The notes beneath the pieces were generated by a model. It ran no database searches. It worked only from the letters and a program-made list of their open reading frames with translations, and had not been told where the DNA came from. The translations under genes and the position numbers were made by a program. From Haliotis asinina (taxonomy: Eukaryota; Mollusca; Gastropoda; Lepetellida; Haliotidae), in NCBI RefSeq assembly GCF_037392515.1, contig NC_090288.1, positions 59,133,673 through 59,197,672 of the forward strand: a stretch of DNA of 64,000 bases, written 5' to 3'. Positions 33,201-44,034 of the stretch are shown here, piece after piece (positions within the stretch are counted from its first letter, which is position 1; every line of letters begins with the position of its first letter).

Positions 33201-33875
33201 GGTAACGGTTTACCTTGTTTTAATTCCACAGAACCTGACCTGTAACACGTAGTAACGGTTTATATTGTTTTACCACAACAGAACCTGACCTGTAACATGT
33301 GGTATCGGTGTACCTTGTTTTACCACCACAGAACCTGATCTGTAACACGTGGTAACAGTTGACATTGCTTTACCCCCACAGAACCTGACCTGTGACACGT
33401 GATAACGGTTTACATTGTTTTACCACCACAGAACCGGATCTGTAACACGTGGTGACGGTTGACATTGTTTTACCACAACAGAACCTGACCTGTAACATGT
33501 GGTAATGGTTTACCTTGTTTCACCACCACAGAATCTGATCTGTAACACGTGGCAACGGGTTACATTGTTTTACCCCCACAGAACCTGACCTGTGACACGT
33601 GGTAACTGTTTACATTGTTTTACCACCACAGAACCGGATCTGTAACACGTGGTGACGGTTGATATTGTTTTACCCCCACAGAACCTGACCTGTAACGTGT
33701 TGTAACGGTTTACATTGTTTTACCTCACAGAACCTGACCTGTAACATGTAACGGTTGACATTGTTTTACCCCCACAGAACCTGACCTGTAACATGTGGTA
33801 ACGGTTTACCTGACCGGTAATACGTGGTAACAGTTTACTTTGTTTTACGCCCATAGAACCTGACCTGTAACCTGT
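33201..33875. repeat. 50-bp tandem array carrying CACGTG
   Basis: About 13 units near TAACGGTTTACATTGTTTTA, CCACCACAGAACCTGACCTG, TAACACGTGG. Six units keep a perfect CACGTG E-box at the unit junction; others read CATGTG or ACGTGT. Units differ by point changes and small deletions near 33740 and 33800, so the array is old. Confidence 0.9.
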
Positions 33876-34009
33876 TACCCGAAAACCGTCTCACAGTTTT
33901 CACGAGAAACACCAAACTCAAAAATGGGGTCGGTTTCGCTACATTTTGACATCAGTGAATGATATGATTACACGGTGCCATTTAGAAAGTTGTCAAATGC
34001 AACATGTCA

Positions 34010-34156
34010 TATTTGGGATTTCACTTTCTCAGTAAAGTACAAATTCTAGTACTTTTTTTGGTTGAGTCCTATCCGGGATTCGAACCCGCACCCTCAGAGT
34101 CAGGCCTAAAAAAGTACTAGAATTTGTACTTTACTGAGAAAGTGAAATCCCAAATA
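34010..34156. mobile_element. Fold-back element: perfect 49-bp arms around a 49-bp tRNA-like loop
   Basis: Bases 34010-34058 and 34108-34156 are exact inverted copies (TATTTGGGATTTCACTTTCT at the outer end, TCTAGTACTTTTTT at the inner). The 49-bp loop, read on the minus strand, contains CCTGACTCTGAGGGTG and a perfect T-arm and B box, CGGGTTCGAATCCCG. A related core without arms lies at 41133-41180. No protein is encoded. Superfamily unknown; the flanks (GTCA on the left, CGAC on the right) give no clear target duplication. Confidence 0.85.
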
Positions 34157-35449
34157 CGACTTATGTAGCAGTGAATGAGAAAAACATTACAATCCCGTGG
34201 GCAGTATATTAATGCAAATATATAGTGAGAACAACAATTACGATGCCAACAGATGCAGTGCGTAAAACTATAACGAAAATAATATTATGATGCTTAATCA
34301 TTTACGTTTCCCCTTGAAAAGGCGCGACATAGTGTACGTCAGGTACATCGGTTTTATCACTCAATAGGCAAGACTGTGACGTCGATCGTGAGAACTAACG
34401 GGTTCTTTAACGTGAATTTACTTACATCGAAGCTCTTCATTCAGTGTTATGCAACGAATTAAACACTTAGTTTATTAGCGAGGTAAAATAAATTAGTCAT
34501 ATAATCCATTTCTTATGTGTTTTGTAAGCCAAAGTAAAAACAATGTAAGAAAAAACAACAGGAACTGGAATCCGATTATGCTCTTACTGCATGATAGCTA
34601 CTATAGACATATATAATAATGTGTTCTGGATTTGTATCATGTGATAGGTTATGTTTCCATCGATTCACAGCAAGGTCTGCTCAAACGAAGGGAGAAGACA
34701 CAAGGTATTCTTCAAGGAAGAAAATACACGGTAGACCTTCGTCAGATGTTATTCATTTTCAAAAGTGAATGATGCACCAGGTAGATGTCGTGACACAACT
34801 TTTGATATGTCAAAAACACATACGGTTTGAGTTCAGATTGGTTTTTGCTTTTCACGTTCTAAATAAAAGTCAGTCAAAGTCGATACGATTGAGGTTGTTT
34901 GGGGATACTTCTACACATATGTAAATTACTTCAGAGACGTATAATTCTGTGAATTAAGAAACCATTAACAGTGTTTACAAATAAGGTATTAACATATTGC
35001 TGCTTGCTGTATAGCATGAATCCTTTTGTTAGAATATTCAAAGCACGTGAAACGGCGAGGAATGCACGTGACATGTTATACCAACAACATTGTTGAAATA
35101 AATTATTTATTGACAGCATGTCACACTCTCCTTTCAAACTGGATTGAACTGTCAGTGCCATAATTTATCACGGTTTATCATAAATTGTCACAAACTATGT
35201 CGTGGCAATTGTTTGTCTTGAGAAATGTTGGAATGTCCCTCAGACAAATTGGATATCAAGTTGAGAGCAATCCTTCTATTATTTCAAGACTCTTTAACAA
35301 GAGGTCATTTGTTTAAACCGAAAGAAAATGCACAAGAAATGTGCATGAAAAGAAATCTTTTAAACCATAGTTTCGCAAACTTAACACTTTGCAAGAACAA
35401 CCAACGAAATTCCACAAGGCAGGATGATCCGATCTGAATGATTCAGATG
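34157..35449. other. No gene recognised
   Basis: AT-rich unassigned DNA. A 76-codon minus frame (34931-35161) and a 70-codon plus frame (35225-35437) match nothing I know. Confidence 0.55.
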
Positions 35450-36530
35450 AATGTATATAAATAACCGATGATTTCCCAAACTGAAAACATGGGTTTAATA
35501 ATACAGTGTATATATAGACCTGATTTACATACTATACTACATATAGTACCAAGAGTTCCTATGACCAATTGAGTTAATAGCAAAGTCTAAAATGTATTTG
35601 TCGGGTGAAATGATGACATGATTCACTGGGTTGCACAGAGGCTTTTTGCAAATGGTTTCGTGGCCGTTTGAGACTACTGGTTTCAGTAGACTATGACTAA
35701 GGAAAACTCTGTTTACATGCGATAAGAAAGTAAATATTTGTTTTTAAATAAGAAATCTACTTTGAAGGATACCGTTAAAGGAAACATGATGACAGATATT
35801 TATGGTTCATAATCATCTTTTCTATGATTCTGCCAAAATAGCAGATGGTTCCAGTTGTTCCGGTTTCTTGGATTAGATTCACTTACCTGTCTGAAAACGG
35901 AATAAACTAGTTAGGGATACTCAAGAACGATAAAGGATAAAATATGGCGACAGTATCAAGTTAAGCTTCTTTATTGACCATATTTACTTACTTTTAATCA
36001 AGACATTGTCTCAGTTTTCCATACATACGTGCATTAGTTTAAGTAAGACTGATGGCTTCATTTCTGAATCAACAGGGTTGTTGAAAAACATATTAACAAT
36101 AGATGATGTTGCATCGAGACAATTTTTCAGAAGATGTAAGCAAGTGAACTATTTTGTAAATCCACTGCGACGCATGCTGATTCCTGTTCCTGTGCTGCGA
36201 GCCCTGTCCATTGGTGTACTGTGCATATGGATTTACGGAGGTCAAAATTTGTAAAAAAATGTGCTTATACGAAATCTGTTTTGAAAAGAATATAGGAAGC
36301 AATCAATGTAGTATTTGGAAAATATAAATACCTCGAATCAGAGTTCTAACATACGAAGTATAGTGTAACTTCTGCTTCAGGTATATTAATGATCTGATAC
36401 TATTTACCTCGGGGCTTTCTGTCTGATGCAAAAATAGATAGTCAAGCGACATTCAGATATGCGCATAACAGTAAGAGTAAAAGGAAACTATCCTTAAGGC
36501 ACTGTGACAAGAACCTTCAACTTCCCGATG
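35450..36530 (-). repeat. Dispersed repeat R1, copy 3
   Basis: Aligns with 20160-20560 inverted and with both halves of 30651-32180. At the place where copy 2 has the GAT array, this copy reads AAACATGATGACAGATATTT, a natural ATGATG seed. No terminal repeats or coding capacity seen. Confidence 0.55.
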
Positions 36531-38559
36531 GCCAACGGTCTCTTTATGTCAAGCTGTATCTCATCAACTACACACTTTGGTGTCTGAGTGTCACAACATT
36601 TGAGGTTTAATGAGAGAAGCTATGACAGGATTTCTCACAGTTTCACAGAACTAGGACTTGTTTGATCTCAGGTACAATATTCAGTGCCTCTTGTTTGATC
36701 TCAGGTACATTAGTCAGTGCCTCTTGGAAAACGTCTTATATCATATGGTAATGATGTCAAGGACATTTACAAATTTTGAACAGAAGTAACCAAACTCATG
36801 ATCGATCTAAGACTTGGATCATATCATCCTGTTGATTTTTTTCAGGTGACCCGTTGACGTGTCTTTGCGTGTACTAATGATTGGTGCTACCGACAGAGCA
36901 GGATACCATCACCTTTTTAAGCGCTACTAGTATGATAGTAAGTCATACATGACAGACACGTGAAGCGACAGGTATGACAAGGAGTCAAAGCAGCTTTATT
37001 GAAAATAATATTTTCCGGACTTGTGAAACTATTTGAATACCTATTAACAGTATGTGGGATATTTTGGGGGAGATTCTGCACTGATCTGGCATGCGACACA
37101 ACCCTTTCAACAGAACTCGCTGCGTCTGTATCATGAGTTTAAACCACATGAATCTTACCAGCTCATTGAAGACTTTAGACTTATGAACTGACAATGATTT
37201 TGTTTAAGACACTAGCATGTTATACTGAAAGCGCTTTCTGTACTGATAATGTACGTGTTTACAAGCGTTGTATCATGACGTCACTCGATGTTTACAGAAC
37301 TGAGTATTACCAAATAGCCTGGCCCTAATAATATATGTACCTAACAATACATGTGTTGCGGATATTCGCAATGTGATTTAATGTTAATATATCTTTTGGA
37401 CACAAGTATTTTAACGTTTTCAGACACGTCGGATATATCTGGAGTAAGTAAGGAAAGTCATTTATTCATTAGTTGAGACATTCATTCATTCGTTCATCCA
37501 TTCATTCATCTGCTGGTGCTAACAAATTGTTGCAGAAAGAAAACAACAACAATAGCACACTGTACATCATCCATAATGTATTAACACATAGAAAACCGAG
37601 TGAAAGGTATACCAACTCAACATTCAACAACAACAACAACTAATACCAGTCTACAGAAGAAAATAATTTATAATAATATTTCCTTGTCGGGGTTCTGAGT
37701 ATGCTATTCATGAAAGGGATGATACGTGCTGAGTTAAAAGACTGAAATTATATACACATGACAGCTATTACCATAAACGTTTCTAACTGTGATTAATATA
37801 CATTTCCGCGATTAAACAGATCAGCAGTATACGTTAAGAAACAATATTCTAGAGGCAATAATTGGGTGTGACTAGTAGCCACAACTGCCCGTAGCTTGTG
37901 TAGACACTGTGGGTGTAATTACAAAACCCAAGACGTACGCAGCCTCCTGCATGCCAACGGTCTGTATTTTGAGTATTGCTTCCGGAAACCCAAAGCTGCC
38001 ACCCAAGCAATGGCCGTAAGGAGGACGATGGTCAAATGAGATTCATCCATTAAGAACTACCGGAACTGCAAACATAACGAACAGGACTGTAATTTGTCCT
38101 TGAACGAACTCAAACGACTACAGGATATCCAGCTACAACGTACAGCTCACAGATACGACTTATGATAATCTGGCTTGATGTTGCTTTGACACGTTTGGCC
38201 AACCAAGAAACAACAGCAGTAAATCTAGGAGACCACTTGATTTTAACTTTCCAAAATTGAGAAATTGAGTATTCAGTATATGGACCACAGTGTTTTAAAT
38301 TTCAGGAACCACCAACAGTTTTGTTTTACTGTATATCAATACGTCTAAGTTGTTTAAGTACAGGAACATGAGGCAGAAATGGGTAGTTGTTCCCACTGCG
38401 TCCGATATGTAGGCATCCTCATATCCTCATCCACGCTGAGTCAAGTATAAAGAATATATGCATGTAATTTTCAATATGAAACACAAGAAATACAAACAGG
38501 GTCAGAAGACATTTCGTTGGCTACCAAAGTTGAAGACATTTTTAATTTTTCGAAAGGTA
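36531..38559. other. No gene recognised; one short direct duplication
   Basis: TTGTTTGATCTCAGGTACA is repeated at 36658 and 36691 (33-bp offset, two copies). ATTCATTC-like runs lie near 37475-37520. Otherwise unassigned. Confidence 0.5.
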
Positions 38560-38694
38560 AAAGGCTGACAAGGACGGATCACGCTGGTGTTGACCGGAAA
38601 TTTGCGGGTCTGGTCGAGGGGTGGCGACTCCTGGACGATCGCTCCGAGGAAGGTCATCTATGGTCGTTGTGGTGTTGCATCGAGCCTGGAGACG
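38560..38694 (-). pseudogene. Tc1-type transposase HTH fragment
   Basis: On the minus strand, RLQARCNTTTTIDDLPRSDR followed by PGVATPRPDPQI and QHQRDPSLSA matches the GRPR-type linker between the two helix-turn-helix motifs of Tc1 transposases (usual form DLPRSGRPRVTTP). Only about 45 residues remain and a stop follows soon after. No inverted repeats or catalytic domain nearby, so it is a relic. The plus frame across it is a shadow. Confidence 0.6.
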
Positions 38695-39038
38695 GTAAAG
38701 TAAGGTCATGTTTAAGGTCATGTAAAGTAATGACATGCAACATATTGGACAGGCACTCCAGCTTCCAATTTCCGAAAGCAAGGTTCCTTTCTGTTTGAGT
38801 TAAAAGTACCGTTGTTGAACAAGAAGTGCAGTCTTACACCCACCATTCGTGCATGTTCAATTTCCCGAGAAGTATGTACATGAAACCCGCATGTACATTG
38901 GTATGGTGCGTTTTGGTGGCTCGGATCTTCTCAGATCCAGGGTAGAGCGGTGTTGCAGGGTGCCCTTAGGCTACACTTTATGAAAAAATGTAATGGTAGG
39001 TGCAACACGGGCCCTCGTGCCCTTACGAGGGTTAGATT

Positions 39039-39184
39039 GAGTGAGTGAGTTTGGTTTTACCCCGCCTTCAGCTATATTCCAGTAATATCACGGCGGGGAG
39101 CACCAATAAAGGGCTTGACACGTTGTACTCATAAAGGGAATCGGTGTGACGCGAACGCTTTAACCACGATGCTAACCCACCGCC
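39039..39184 (-). repeat. tRNA-derived SINE, B box eroded
   Basis: Begins GAGTGAGTGAGTTTGGTTTT (reversed ACTC tail), then CCAGTAATATCACGGCGGGG, and ends with the A-box side, CGCTTTAACCACGATGCTAA. Reverse orientation of the SINE at 43189. The stretch where the B box should be is shortened, so it is probably silent. Confidence 0.8.
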
Positions 39185-39699
39185 ACTGGAGGACTAGAGA
39201 CTAAAACAAGAAAAAACTGTCCAGGGACACGGATGCCCCCGCTGCTGTAGGAAGCGTTCCCTACGCTGAATGTGATATGGTGATTAATTTCTGCTAAATA
39301 TATATCATGGTTAATTACAAAATAAGTATATCCAAAGGGTCGAATGTAAATACTTATTTGTAAATGTACGTTCATGACGGTTCATGGTACAATAGTAAAT
39401 AAACCAATATCACTAGGGGGGCAAGTGAAAGCAATAGATTGCTGCAAAAGTTATGTAAGTTCAAACGGCATTAAAATTGGGGGGAAAATTAAAATACAAA
39501 ATCAGAATAGAGGTGCACACGTTTAGAGTCCCCATAAAGCACATGTGTAATCTAAATGAATTTCATACAGTAGTTTTTGAGAAGTGGCTAACGTACACCC
39601 CACCCGCACCCGCACCCCAACCCTGCTGGAACGAACAGCCTGAAACATCTGTAACAGTGACAAAATTAAGAAATTACATAAAATAGATATGAAATGCAT
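39185..39699. other. No gene recognised
   Basis: Unassigned DNA. A CCCGCACCCGCACCCC stretch lies near 39602. The motif TTTAGAGTCCC occurs at 39523 and 39701. Confidence 0.5.
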
Positions 39700-40490
39700 A
39701 CCTTTAGAGTCCCTACGAAAGACACGTAGAAGTTCACTCCATTCAGAATTAACATACCATACCATGATAAGTTATCGCATCAGCCGTCTCATCAAGACAA
39801 CAACTGGAATAGACGTCACCTTCCGTAGCGACACCAACCTGAAAACGCTACTATCAGCTAATGGACGCGGGCCAGCAACACCTAAATGCAACAAATCAGC
39901 AGGATGCATCTACTAGATCCAATGCAGTTGTAAAGAGACATGTATTGGTGAAACTGGTCGACCCCTGGCTGTCAGGTTAAAAGAACACAAAACATCAGTT
40001 CAAAATTTGAATCAGAAGTCTGCTGTATGAGAACGCATCATGCACAACCCCAATCACAAGATTGTTTGGGGCAACACCAAGACATTAGTTAGGAACGCCA
40101 ATGACTTAAAAAAACGGAAGCTCCTAGAAGCCATTGCAATCAAGCGGAACAAGCCTTCAATCAAGAGAGACGGAGGTGTTTACTTACCCAATGCATGGAA
40201 CCACCTTATCCTCAGTGACTAATCTTTATCCAAACATCTTTACCTGTAACTCGTTAACCTAATCAACACAAGCCTGCACATCAATCAATCGAAGCCTATA
40301 CATCAATTAATAGAAAGCTGTATATCTTGTTACCCATTGTTATCGACCTACTGTTATGTGTATATATACTACATCCCTTTAGTTTCACCATCACTTCACT
40401 TGAAGAAGAGACTAGGAACTGTCTCGAAACGTTGTGACCTTGTATAGTAAAGAAGTTGAACCATAAAGCATTTCTAGTTTCACTCCATTC
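39700..40490 (+). mobile_element. 3' fragment of a Penelope-like element (GIY-YIG endonuclease)
   Basis: One frame gives a typical Penelope C-terminus: linker VTFRSDTNLKTLL, then GCIY with IQCSCKETCIGETGRPLAVR (the GIY-YIG core), then DLKKRKLLEAIAIKRNKPSI and GGVYLPNAWNHLI. The 3' region carries CTCGAAACGTTGTG near 40424, a sequence common near the ends of these elements. The reverse transcriptase is absent, so this is a 5'-truncated relic with about two breaks in the remaining frame. These elements insert by target-primed reverse transcription, with the GIY-YIG nuclease nicking DNA. Confidence 0.8.
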
Positions 40491-41132
40491 TGTTGTGGAA
40501 TTTTTGTGGGAAAATTATTATACAAAAATGTACAGATTCTAGTAACTGCGCGAATGGGCTGCATTTGTTTACATTTGAGATGCAATTCCTTCAAGTTTGC
40601 TGTAATTCCTAATTCCTTCAGTTACTTACGGGGGGCTGACTTGGATCTCCTCTGAACACAAGGGCGATCACATTTTCATGTAACCTGCAAGTAACTGTTA
40701 AAAGGATAAGGCGAAACATGTATTTATTTGATTAATCCCGCAGTACTAGCCGACATGTAATTAGGATCAGATGACCGTGGTTGTTTGCACATAATATAAT
40801 TTTGTGTGCAGGGTAAGTAGAGTAGTCTGGTGGTAAATGTGTTAGCTCGTCACTCAGAGGGCCACAGCTAAACTCCACACTAGGACAATACATTGAGTTA
40901 CTTTCTGCTATATCCAGCCAAGGTTGTGGTGGCCATGACACATTATGGAACCACTCTTGTAGTATTTATATCCGATGTGAATATCAGACACCTAATCGCT
41001 GGCACACAAAATGAACTCCCGGTAGCTGAGAAAAGTCGTCTTAACGCTAAGGCAGTCGTAGGTTAATGTTGAGGCATGGCACTTTCCACTACCTTAAAGC
41101 TAAGACAGCTTCAAAAATCTAGACCCTGGCGG
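40491..41132. other. No gene recognised
   Basis: Unassigned DNA; short frames only. Confidence 0.55.
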
Positions 41133-41180
41133 TTACGTGCCTGACTCTGCGGTTATGGGTTCGAATCCCGGATGGGACTC
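41133..41180 (+). repeat. tRNA-like core related to the fold-back loop
   Basis: GCCTGACTCTGCGGTTATGG then GTTCGAATCCCGGATGGGAC matches the loop of the element at 34010-34156 over about 40 bp but has no inverted arms. A good T-arm and B box are present; the 5' half does not form a tRNA. Confidence 0.65.
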
Positions 41181-41315
41181 GCTGGATATAACAGCAAAAG
41201 CAAGACATAGCAAAGTTTTAAGATATTAATTGCTTTTCTTTTCTTTTCTTAAGATTGTTAAGTTCAGTACGTCATTACAGGAGAGACTGATGCTATGTAC
41301 AAAGTGTGTAAGTTT

Positions 41316-41600
41316 GAGACGTCCCCGCCAGTGTAATAAGATTTGACAGACTTCAGTTCTAACTTCAGACGTGATGGATAATATTAATTAGGAACTTGCA
41401 CAGTGTTTGAACTTCAATATGTTCAATACGGTGGTTCGGAGAGCCTGTTGCATATTGATGGTAAGAATTAAGCTGCCCTTCTCACTCAAGAGATCTGGCT
41501 CGTTGTATAAGATAAGGTCAAATGTGATGGACAATATTAATTAGAAAGCTTTGTGATTACAAATTGCAGAAGACTGCTGATATTCTATCCGGGGAGAACA
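41316..41600 (+). repeat. Dispersed repeat R2, copy 3 (partial)
   Basis: CCCCGCCAGTGTAATAAGAT matches CTCCCGCTTGTGTAATAAGA at 28715, and GTGATGGACAATATTAATTA matches the second internal repeat. Diverged, and truncated at the 3' side. Confidence 0.5.
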
Positions 41601-41723
41601 TTATCTCAAGGAATTACATTTGTAGGTTCCACAACATCAAAGTAAATTACATTTCTTGTACTGATGATTGATCCTTAGTAATTCAATGTTTATACAATAT
41701 GTTAACCAGTGATACATAAAATG

Positions 41724-41724
41724 C

Positions 41725-41770
<46 letters not shown>

Positions 41771-41803
41771 GGGAGGAGAAAGGGGAGGAGGGAGGGGAGA
41801 GAG
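41724..41803. repeat. (GT)n then (GA)n microsatellite with G-rich edge
   Basis: About thirteen GT units, then about eleven GA units, then GGGAGGAGAAAGGGGAGG. Low complexity. Confidence 0.95.
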
Positions 41804-43188
41804 ATTTTGTAAAATTGACTGTTGATGCGCTTATTGCCTTATAGTTTCTTTGCATCTACTGGTGGTGCTGCTTTGCTTATGTCTAAACGCTTCTAGTGCT
41901 ATTGTCAAGAGGTACAAAGTGACTGTGACCTCTTCGTTGGTGTTGAGATTCACGTTCCTGGATGCAAGGCTTTGTGCCATGTATACCTTCCGGTTGTGAC
42001 TAGACCTAATCCGTTGTTCTTTACTTGCCTTGGCATTTTCCATATAAATTATATGCTGCCTACTTGGTGAAGTAATTGTCATGGGGGATCTAAACACAAA
42101 GGTAAAACGTGCTTATCACAGATTCACAGAAGATATCTGATCAAGGAGAATGAACGGGAGAATTCAAAGGTCAGGCCTTACTTCAGTGAACACTATGGAT
42201 CTCTGTTCAGGTCCAGTTTGGACCTTCTGCTCTTATCACCACGACCACGAACTATAATATCTTGTTGCCTGAGATGCGCGCATGCGTGCGTTGTGAGTGA
42301 CCTCGGTAATATGGTACATGGCAGAGTACCAACTTTGTGGGTGCCGCCAGAAACAGTCGTGTTGAATTGCACACAATGAATTACATGAGCGACAAATGGT
42401 TTTAGGAAATGGTTTGTTGATACCGATGTGATTAGTGTGTATACATATTCTTCACGGCAAAACCAATACAATGACCATGGTGACCATGTTCTCTCCCGGC
42501 ACCAAATACCAAATATAACTTTGCCGGTTAACGTCCAGGTTAGGGTTGGTCTGTAGCAACTCATGATTGCATAATACGATACTGAAGGGAACTGGTTTTC
42601 AGGGTCGCTATTTTGGCTGCTGAAAGCCCTTGTATCCCAATTCCTTAGACCGATGCTCGTGATATCAGTCACCGGACTGTTAGGCTTGTGATGTTTTCAG
42701 GCTACTTTTAATGGATAGTGGTACTAATCATCCTTGGGGCGCACAACAATGATAATCTGTGAACATTGTAAGCACAATTAAAATACTACTTTTATCACAT
42801 GACCAAAAAAGAGTTATGACTTTTTAGTTTCGCCACATCTTTTCTGGTTCCCTTTTTTGAATTCCTAAGACGACTATTGAGGGGCCTCACAAAGTTTTCT
42901 AGCATGTATCTCTTTAAATTACTGATGCGAATTTCAATTCGGTGCTCGTAGATTAAGGAATGCCAGCTTCGAAATACGCCTGTCTGACAATTTATTCTCA
43001 GTTCACCACCGTGGTGGGGACTTTTCCAAGTCTCCAACACCTGGTTGTTTGCCTTTATGCGTGGCCATTTCTTGAAAAGGAATGCACGGAGTTTCCTCAA
43101 ACTCGACACTCGACCATTTCATTGAAAGACACTTAAGCCATACTCTAAGTGGCAATTTCAAGAATCGCAGAGGGACTGGTACCTGTGT
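41804..43188. other. No gene recognised
   Basis: Unassigned DNA. A 159-codon minus frame at 42193-42672 shows no known domain; I do not call it a gene. Confidence 0.45.
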
Positions 43189-43350
43189 GGGCGGTGGGGT
43201 AGCAGAGTGGTTAAAGTGTTCGCTCGTCACGCCGAAGGCCCGGGTTCGAATCCCCACATGTGAACAATGTGTGAAGCCCATTTCTGGTGTACCCTGTATT
43301 CATTGTTGGAATATTGCTAAAAGCATGTAAAACTTAAGTCACTCACTCAT
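43189..43350 (+). repeat. tRNA-derived SINE, best preserved copy
   Basis: The A box GGTAGCAGAGTGG (43198-43210) and B box GGTTCGAATCC (43243-43253) are both intact and properly spaced. The body reads ACAATGTGTGAAGCCC and the tail GGAATATTGCTAAAAGC, ending in ACTCACTCA. Length about 160 bp. The 3' end resembles the LINE tail at 4491-4555, so it probably depends on that LINE family for copying. Internal Pol III promoter intact. Confidence 0.85.
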
Positions 43351-44034
43351 ACAACTGCCCCTTAGGACCATGAAGGTTGTTTGGTCAAAAGTGGGTACCT
43401 AACCCTGGTCCTGAAGGGGTGGTTATCGGAAACGGGTCCCAAGGTCAAAGAATAAAGTTAGGGTCAAACTGCCCCCAACCTACCACACATCTGACTGATA
43501 ATATCGAATAGATACGCGTGATTTTGCAATGAACCACAGTGTACAGCCTGGACAATTAGTGTCGTATAAGCTGTGGCCGCTAAACAGCATTGTTGCTAAA
43601 GGAAGCATTGTTGCAGTGTTTGGGACCCCATCTTGTTCCTAGCTATAATAAATAATAACTATAGACTGCAACATTGTCTACTGTAGATTTGTGAGTTTAA
43701 CAACTTCCGGGTGCCACCTTGTAGGCAGGCTCCAATTAACGCTATGCTGCTTTGGACATCAATTTCTGGCTTACTGAATAAAGCGACCTTTCAGTGCAGA
43801 TTCTCTATCATCTCGCCATTTCCTAGAGTTCCGATCGAACAATTAGGGAACTCATTATTCTAACGTGAATAGTGTAGATTCTAGGGATAACATATATTAC
43901 ATGTGTGTTTCCTTATTTCTTATAAAATTTACTATCAAAAACAACCGTTGAAAAAGTTTTTGTTTCAACAGGTCTCGGTGGGTATACAGTTAAAATACAC
44001 TGACCAAACATCCATACTGAAAACAACAACCGCA
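43351..44034. other. No gene recognised
   Basis: Unassigned DNA before the 18-bp array. Confidence 0.55.

Noticed and set aside
38517-38798. 93-codon plus-strand gene
   Set aside because: Shadow of the minus-strand Tc1 fragment.
43189-43265. True tRNA gene
   Set aside because: Boxes A and B are present but acceptor and anticodon stems do not pair; it is a SINE head. The same holds at 13155, 17868, 34060, 41133 and 46980.
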